DNA from: Apoderus coryli | Lineage: Eukaryota; Arthropoda; Insecta; Coleoptera; Attelabidae | DNA: 64,000 nucleotides | Direction: 5' to 3' | NCBI GenBank assembly: GCA_911728435.2 | Contig: OU452199.1 | Coordinates: 8,752,860 to 8,816,859 of the forward strand | Part shown: positions 39,201 through 48,200 of the stretch, in pieces | Layout: each line of letters starts with the position of its first letter | Position numbering within the stretch: position 1 is the stretch's first letter | Position numbers and translations under genes: made by a program | The notes under the pieces: model-generated | Told to the model about the DNA's origin: nothing | The model's input: only the letters and a program-made list of their open reading frames with translations | Database searches by the model: none

Positions 39201-42200
39201 TCGAAAAGTTGTACAAATAGTAAGTGGCTTGTTCCAAATATTGCAAACGAAAGTGCATGCCCTGTTCGGTTATTCCATACATTATTGTCCAAAAGGGGGA
39301 AAAATATTACTTCCAGTCGCCTATTCTTGATACCAAATCGTTTCTGGAATCCGAAAGTGACACACGGTTTGACAATATACCGGTAGGCAAGAACACAATT
39401 AATATGTGGACCAAAAAATCCGCGCAAGCTATTGGTTTGGACACTAAGTGTAAAAAGATATCCAATCATTCGAACAGATCAACTGCAGTTAGCCATTTGG
39501 CAAATAAAGGAATTCCTGAACAGCAATTAATAAAAATAACAGGACATAGCAGCTCTAATTCAATTAAACCGTACTTGAATATTAACCAAGAACGCCATGG
39601 TGAAATAATCAACACCATGCGAGGAATTTATTCAACAGTGGAAATTAACAATCCGTCAACTTCAGCAAACTCTTCTTCCAATTTAACATTTACCAATTGT
39701 ACTATTCACAACTGTAGTTTTAAATAAAAATGAATCATATTTGTTTGATTAAAACTAATACATTTTATATTGAAAATTATTAAATGTCAGATTGACAATC
39801 AAATTTTTGATATCTACAAAGTAAAAAATTATCTTATCGAATACTCCTCGGGCCTTGATATATACTCAAAATTTTGTCATAGAGAATCCTTCAAGCGAGT
39901 TGCTCAAGGATAATAGCCCTCGGTGCAACCTTGGGCTATTATCAAGCAACACGCTTTCGGCATTCTCTATGACAACATTATCTCGGTATTATCAAAACCC
40001 TAGGGGAATTACTACTGATAAGCACCCTGAAAAATAATAATGATAATAATAAAAGCGTTTATTTTAAGCTCGGCGAAGGTCAGCAAAGTTGTTTGCTTTA
40101 CCGAGCATTATAAATGTAGAACAATAAACTTGACATTTTTTTCACAAAGAATTAAATTAAAATACTGACTTAAAAGAATAAATTACAACTAAGTAAATTT
40201 TAAAGTATGAAAAAAGATGCAAAAATATAACATAAAATATCAAAACAAAAAGACAAACTTAACATCCAATCAATTGCGGGAAGGAAATGTTTTTTAAAGC
40301 GTCTTTTGAATGAAAATAGTTATTTTTTATCTCCAAAGGTATATCATTAAAAAATTTGCTACATTATAAGAGAAAGATCTTTTAAAGGTGGTAGTGCGGT
40401 GTCTAGGTATTGAAAACATATAATTGTATCGAGTAGGTGTGTATAACTACATGATAAATTGTTTAAGAGATATGGGAGCTCTTTAGAAATTAAAAATTTT
40501 TTCACAAAACATGCCAAATGATATTTAACTCTCATTTTCATCTTCATCCATCTCAGCTCACGCAATTTATGGCTTGTATGTTGTTTTGATTTTTTGGAAC
40601 TGTACATTCTGAGACTTTGAATCAAAACAAATGCCGTATATCCAATCACCAAAATTTGAATGGATCAACACTAGTGACTCCGAGAGTAGAATCTTAGTTT
40701 TCTATTAATGATTTTTGCAGAGGCTTCTGAGAGCTGCATAAAACTAGACTGAACAATCTTTTTGATATGTGACCGAAGCCTTATTTTAAAATCAAAAATT
40801 AGTCCAAGATTTTTACATTCATTAGTATAGGAAATTTCACTGTTATTAATCATTAAACGACCCCTCTTATGTGCCCACTCACATTTATTTCCAGCACATT
40901 TTTGTTCACTCAAATACAGACCATTATCAGCTGAAAATAGGGGTTGCAATTTGAAACAAACATGACTTATGACTTTATAAAAAAAAACTAAACGCTTATT
41001 CTCTTTGCAATGATGTACCAACTATACTAGAATAAATCTACTTACCTTAAAGGAAATATTATAAACTTCACCAAGCGTAACATCTTTCCTATGATTTGAA
41101 TCAGAATTGATGAACGGGACATCCTCTGGTGCGTGAATATAAACCTGCGAAAAGCAAAACATCTACTATTTACCGGAATTGATGCAACTTGATCTAGATC
41201 CAATAACGTATAGATAGACGCTCTCCTTACATAAGGATTCAACCACTTACCTACCTTTTACAACGTAAATCTATCTTTATTGCATAAGAAATAACAAGAT
41301 ATTATTATTGACTTTTGTTTCTTAAAAATTATTGGATATTTATGTTTTCTAAATTTGTTCACTTATGTATCAGGCTTGTATATACAGTGAGGGACAAAAG
41401 TCACCCATAAATTCGATAAAATTTCAATTTCTATTTTGGTATTAAGGTGCCTGTTTTTTGCCGTAACAGAAAAATATGCAGGATTGATCGCGAAGTAGAT
41501 GGCACTTTAACAGGTCAACTTTATTATTTGCAATATTTAAGCAGTGAATTGATTCCCGATGTATGTTGTATATTCCCAAATGCACATAACCCCACTATTC
41601 CAGAAGATTCAATTTGGTTTCAACAAAATGGTGTGACTCTACATTTTTGTATAGAAGTGCGTCAATATTTAAACGAGGTCGCGAAGTAGTAAAATCGAGT
41701 GGCCTGCTAGGTATATCTATAACCCCTATAGACTTCGGGATATCTAAAACACAGAGTGTATATAAATTTAGAAAATATAATCAGGTATGAACTTCAGTAA
41801 GCATACCCTGATGTGATAAGAAATGTGATCAATGAATTCCATTACAGCTTAATTAGTGTCAAGAAGTGAACGGAGCATAGTTCGAACATTTGGTACAATC
41901 TAGAGTAGAGGGGATTATGAAAAAAAAAAAAGAATAATAATATAAAGGGTGTACGATATATGCAGTTACATTTACCTATCTACCACACGATTGACCCTGT
42001 ATACTTTTCTGTTACGTCAAAAAATGAGCATGCCTGACTTTTGGTGCTCACTGTATATAGAATGTATAAAACAATGCAAATAAATTTGCATTTAACCCAA
42101 ATAAAAGTTCAAAACTTGAGCAGTCGGTAGGCAAGCAAGTTACGAAGTTTCCAGAGCTGTAACCAGACAAAAATTTACTAAAGGCAGCTCCAATTTTGGC

Positions 42201-45200
42201 GCCCATAACTGTTTTTTTTTTATTATGTAAATGAAATATTAGCATAAAATTATATAGTAAGATATACAGTTGTTAAATTTCAAAATTAATTTCTTTGAAA
42301 TTTGGCGGGGTTGTTGCTAGAAATAGGGGGCTTATATGGCCCTAACTAAATCAAAATTAGTAAGTCCGGAATTTGTCCGGATTTTTAAGTGGCGTTGTCC
42401 TGCTTTGTATATTGTAGAGAAGGCAACCACCCTACTGTACAGCGCTTGTATAATTAGATTTGTATAACAGGTAGATTCATTTTTTAACAACGCCCTATAA
42501 TTTGTTCATATATAGGGGTTCAAAATCCCTAAATAAATTAAAATTATACCTCATTACAAAATACTTACACGAACGTCCTCCATTAACTTCAAATAGATGT
42601 CGCCAGGACCCGTCTGTCTATTTACTTGCAGTTTCATTGCTTTACTACAAAAGAAGCAAAATGTAATTGGCAGACCATCAACAAATTTACAATACACATA
42701 TACAATCTAAACCTAGATATCTCACAGCTTCTTTTTAGAAACTAATTGATAACTTAAGAATTGCTTGTTACATAAAGCAACAAGACTTTAAGTTATGTTG
42801 GAAATTTGTTTCACACTACCATGCTTTCACCAGACGGCCGTTTCGTCGATCCACGACTCATCAGTGGTGATCGGCAGGCAGTCTTGTTGCTTTATGCAAC
42901 AAGCAATTCTTAAATAAAGCCTCCCTGCTAGGGGATTCGGGCGCATCTAGTGTTGGCAATAGGATATAATGGAGTTGTTACTTCTTGTCCGGCCATCGTT
43001 TGTGAACTGTGTTTCACCCGGCATATTGTCTGTTCACGCTAGGTGTCGCCAAAAACATCTCTCTCTTAATTGATAACTGCTAAAAAATAACCCTAATTGA
43101 TTGAGTCATTGATAACTGCTAGAGCTGCAGTTATATTTAGATTTAGAGGTGCCTTGAAGCCAACCGTATTAGTGCGGAGAGGTCGGACTTATTTCCTGCA
43201 AAGCGATTCATGTGACAACTTGTCAAATTATTTCGAGAAAGAGCTTTTAGTAAGCTGCCAGTCTCCTTAATGAAATGTGACTTATAGATAATATTGTGGC
43301 GAATTTACCTTATATACTAGAGAATTCCAGTGTACTATTCTAGATAAAACAGCACGGTATCTCAGAGACTTGCGGATTTCGTGACCATGTGCCACTTTTA
43401 TGTCAAAGTTTGCCACAAACAGCAGAAAGCAGCAAAAGCTCGTACATCTATTTTCTTCGTGCGCAGTAGATGACGTAAAAGAATAATATGGGAAGAGTTC
43501 CACCAAGTGTATACAGTGGGACAATAGAGAAGAGAATCTAATTAGATTAAGGAATAATAACCCAATAAATCAACCTTAAAACTAAATTTGATCAACGGAG
43601 ATTAAACACTACGTAAGATAGATCAAAGGAGAAAACTGCTTTTGATAGATAATTTCACGTAGAATTCAAACAAACATATTACTTATAACTTTGTGTTTTT
43701 CAATGGAACGCCCTATTAACGTCAGAGTTTTTTCCTGATTGCATTGATGTATCACACCCTATATATTTTGTTGGTTTTTAGCTCAGAAAAATAAATAAAA
43801 ATAGAAGTGGCATAACAAGAAACTAATCAAAAAAATGTTTGTAGCCTACATAACCTTTACATTTTTACTAATAAAATCTAACACTGTTGCCAATTGTTCG
43901 TTTTATTCATAGAATCAGAACTCGTATTTCACATCCCAGTGTAAATTTTTATTAGGGTTGGTCACAGTGTTCTTACATTGCAGAACTATACAATAGCCAA
44001 TAAAGAAGAGCAAATACATACATACATAACTATACAATATTTATAATATTTCTTTTTGTATTCGGCTTCCATTACATGTTCATAATATATTTAACGTCAA
44101 GAAATCAATCAAATATAATATGATTCACAAAAATACAGTTCTACGGATATAAATGTGTGGCTACCCCGCGGAGGGATTTGTTTATATTTACACGTCACGT
44201 TGACGTCTGGAGTGCGAGTACAGTTTTATAACGCGAATTAAGTGAATTTTACGAGACTTTCCACTTTACTGCATTTGTAGTGTGTAAAACTGGGTTTCCT
44301 TTAAATAATGAGGAGAAAAAAGTGCTTAGTTTGCATGTCGAGTGATTTTCCGAGTAAGGTTACGTGTCACAAGTAAGTACAATGGCGTAGATTTTGGGAT
44401 TTTGCAGAGATAGTAGTTAACATGAGTTGTTTAAATATACTATACACCTAGTTGCAAAATAGACAGTAATATAATAAACAAAAATAATTGTAAATTCATA
44501 AAATGCTTAATATTTCATAATTTCTTAATAAATAGTAGCATACATGTATAATGATATGCACAGACCTTTACATAAATACCTTACGATAAAGAGAAGATAT
44601 GGGATGTGGTGCAAGTGGGCATTATGATCCTATATATTCTATTCATAGCACTTATTTATGTTTTATTTATAGTATAGTACAATAATTCTTGTAGGTTTCC
44701 CAGTGATCAAGCCGTTAGAAGAGATTGGTGTACTTCTCTTGGTTTAAGTTTTGAAAGGGTCTCTAAAAGTTCTTATGTTTGCTCACAACATTTCAACCAA
44801 AGAGACATTAGAATTTTTGGAATACAAACATGCATATCGCACACAGCCATTCCTGTTCGCTATGTTCAGTAAGTTAATATTTTTGTGCGATTAGAAATAT
44901 TACAATTTATTGAAAATATTTTTTAACAGATTATCCTCTGGATTAGCGTCTACAGCTGAGGTTGCAAAAAATATGACATTTACAGCCAGTTCTTCAGAAA
45001 CTCTGTCTGCGTCCGAAGTTGAGGATGAAAAGTATTCTTATCACATACATACTGGTCACCGCAACAATGAATTAAAATTTGTGTTGTTTTTTTTTTCAGC
45101 GCAACCAAGCATAATGTGGAGGTCATGGACACATTAACAGCAAGTTCTTCTGAAACCCTATCAGTCTCAGAAATTGAAAAAGAAATATATGCACATTAAG

Positions 45201-48200
45201 GCTCCTGTGCGAGACATGGTCAGTGAGGATTGTGTTGCTAATAAAAGTACAATACTCTAGAAAACTCAGGTTTGTATGTTTGTTAAAAGACCAGCAAATG
45301 TGGCATTTTCAAAACCAGATTTCTAAAGGATTCTACCTTTGATTGCTTACCAGTTTACACGTTCCCCACTGACCAGCACGTGTTTTTCGAGCAGATCCAA
45401 GGGCCATAATTTAAATATCTAAATATTATAATGATTGATATACTTACAATTTTTCAGTTTTAATAAGCCTAGTAGTAAGATAAGAAAGAAGATACCTGAA
45501 GCATTGACAATTGAAAAAGAAAAGTATGCTCATAATCCTGAAATTACTTATAATTAATTTATGTGAAATTGTTTTTATCATTTTTAGTACTTCCACATCC
45601 AGATCAGATTTAGATGGAACAGATTTAACAACTAGTTCCAGAAATCCCTCGATAAAACGGTATTTTTCATAATTTCGGAAATGTATGATATCGGTGTATC
45701 GCATAATATACTATTAATTGATGTACTTAAAAATTCATAATTATACACCTTTGCATTTAATAATAAATATTTTCATAATATAGAAAGTGTTTCCTTTTAA
45801 TCCCAGACATATATTATTTAATAAATTATATTTGAAAAAAATGCGACAGTTCCTGCGTAGGTATGTATTTATTATTGGAAACTACAACCACGATTTCAAA
45901 AGAATTATACTACGCCACTGGCTTTTGTTTACATGCACTCCTTCTGTCATTAAAAAGGTAAATATTGACCCTTATGTTATGAAGACAAACATTGAAATTA
46001 GATGACATTTCAATTTTTATTTATTTTTCTGAGGTTTTTAGCCATCACAACCACAAAAAAAAAATTTTTTTTAATGTTTTTTTTTCAAACATTAGGTACT
46101 ATTTAATTAAACCACCATGCGTATTTTAAATGTTTCAAAAATGTATCTACCGTTTGCTTTGAAACATAGACAAAAATAAAATTTATTAAAAATGCTAAAC
46201 AAATATCAGTGAGGATTTAAAATTATAAAATCAGAGTCCTCTATAAAACTAAACAAATCCACTAACGTGTAAACCTAATTAAATTCCTCAAAGTATTGAC
46301 CATTTTATAAGCCACACACCATTTCTTTTCAAGTCTCAGGTGTATTGTTGAATGACATGGCGATAGGTATACAGTGTATGAATTTTGAAGTTGTGTATTT
46401 TTTGGACTGCGAACCCAAAATACCTGACAATATCCTGTTTTAATTAAAATCGAAATATACTTACTTTGTGTGCATGGAATTCAGGGAATAACAAATTCCA
46501 TATTCGGTTTCTAACGGTCGAAACTCCTCACAGCAATCAAACTCTTGATCGTTCCACTTACAGGTGTGTAATAACTCTGGGCATTTTTTACGTAACTATG
46601 AGAAAATAATATATACCTATAATATGTAATACACACCGATACACCGAACATAATATACACCCGAAACGTTCCGGTTGCCGTTGCCCCTTACATCTCGCGC
46701 CCGCTGAAAGCAGTGCGGCTAGCCGTCAGGGACGTATTCTTGTACCCAGGGGCGTAGTAATGCCGTTACGGGCCTGTGTTCCAAGGAATTTCCGGTTAAA
46801 TTAGACAAACGTTGCAGTTTTTGATGCCTATTTAATATCTCTTTACTATGTAGGCAAATTCTTTTTAGTTTCTGAAATACAGGGTGATTTGTGAGAAACG
46901 CCGAATTTTATTTTCTTAAATATTTTGAAAACTATTGATTTTCGACACAAAGTTTAAAATTAACAGTTTAATGGTTCAAATATGTCTACAAGTCAGCACT
47001 TTCAAAACGTTTTGCCTTACAGCTGCCACCATCAACTTTGTTTTTTTTTTTACTTCGGACCTGCATTTTTAATTTTGTTTTCTAAAATGCTTTGTCCCTA
47101 CAACTCAAGTATGATCTCGACGTTTCGATAGTAGTCTTCATCAATGATTTATCCGTGATACAGACCTGCATTATTTTTTGCTGAGCGAAAAGAAAGTATT
47201 CTAAAGGGCATTATGTAGTAACACATTTCGTATTTTAGCCAGAGTCAAGTAGAGGGCAGCACAGTGCAGGGGAATCAGGGAATCTTGAATAGGCAGTCCC
47301 GTACTAACTAAAGAAAATTGTAAATCAAGTCAAATAAAAAATGTACAAAAATCCTAAAAATTATAGGTATTTAATATAGAAAAGATACAGAATGCCGTAC
47401 CGGGCCCGTGTTCCGTGGAACTCGCGGAATACTAATCACTACGCCCCTCCTTCTACCGAGTGGCACAAAACGACGTGTGGAGCATTATCTGTGTCCTTTA
47501 TACGATGGCCTAGTAAAATATTGTATTATTATTTGTTTACTACTAAAGTCACACCAATTCTATTCTATGATATATCGAGAGAATATAGAAAATAAAGTCA
47601 TATATTATTATAATAGAATTACTGGTTTCCAAAAGGGTTAAACTCCTCGCGGGAAAATTGTTCTCACGTATCAAGAGGTATTTTATTCAAAAGTGTCAGA
47701 AGACTAACGGCTATTGGCATGAATGTTTTAGACGTAGTTTCAGACCAGGAACCGAACTTCTAATAACAGATGAGAATGCTTGTTTTTTCGTCGATGATAA
47801 GAATCTTGTTTATTAAATCCACTAGAAATAATTTATTTTCATACATTTTTCATTTACCGAAAGGAAAAACAAAAAATATATAATAATTGCTTGTTACATA
47901 AAGCAACAAGACTTTAAGTTATGTTGGAAATTTCTTTCACACTACCATGCTTTCACCAGACGGCCGTTTCGTCGATCCACGACTCATCAGAGGTGATCGG
48001 CAGGCAGTGTGACCCAAATTTCCAACATTTACAAAGAGCTTATACTAACACGAGAATTGATTGAGAGATGTTTTGGCGACACCTAGCGTGAACAGGCAAT
48101 ATGCATGAACTGTGTTTCACCCGGCATATTGCCTGTTCACGCTAGGTGTCGCCAAAAACATCTCTCTCTCAAAAAATATATATTGAAACCATGAACCAGT

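Noticed and set aside
46749..47450. A TIR element bounded by GGGGCGTAGT
   Set aside because: The matching ends are only about 10 bp and inner similarity is ambiguous, so no element is called with confidence.
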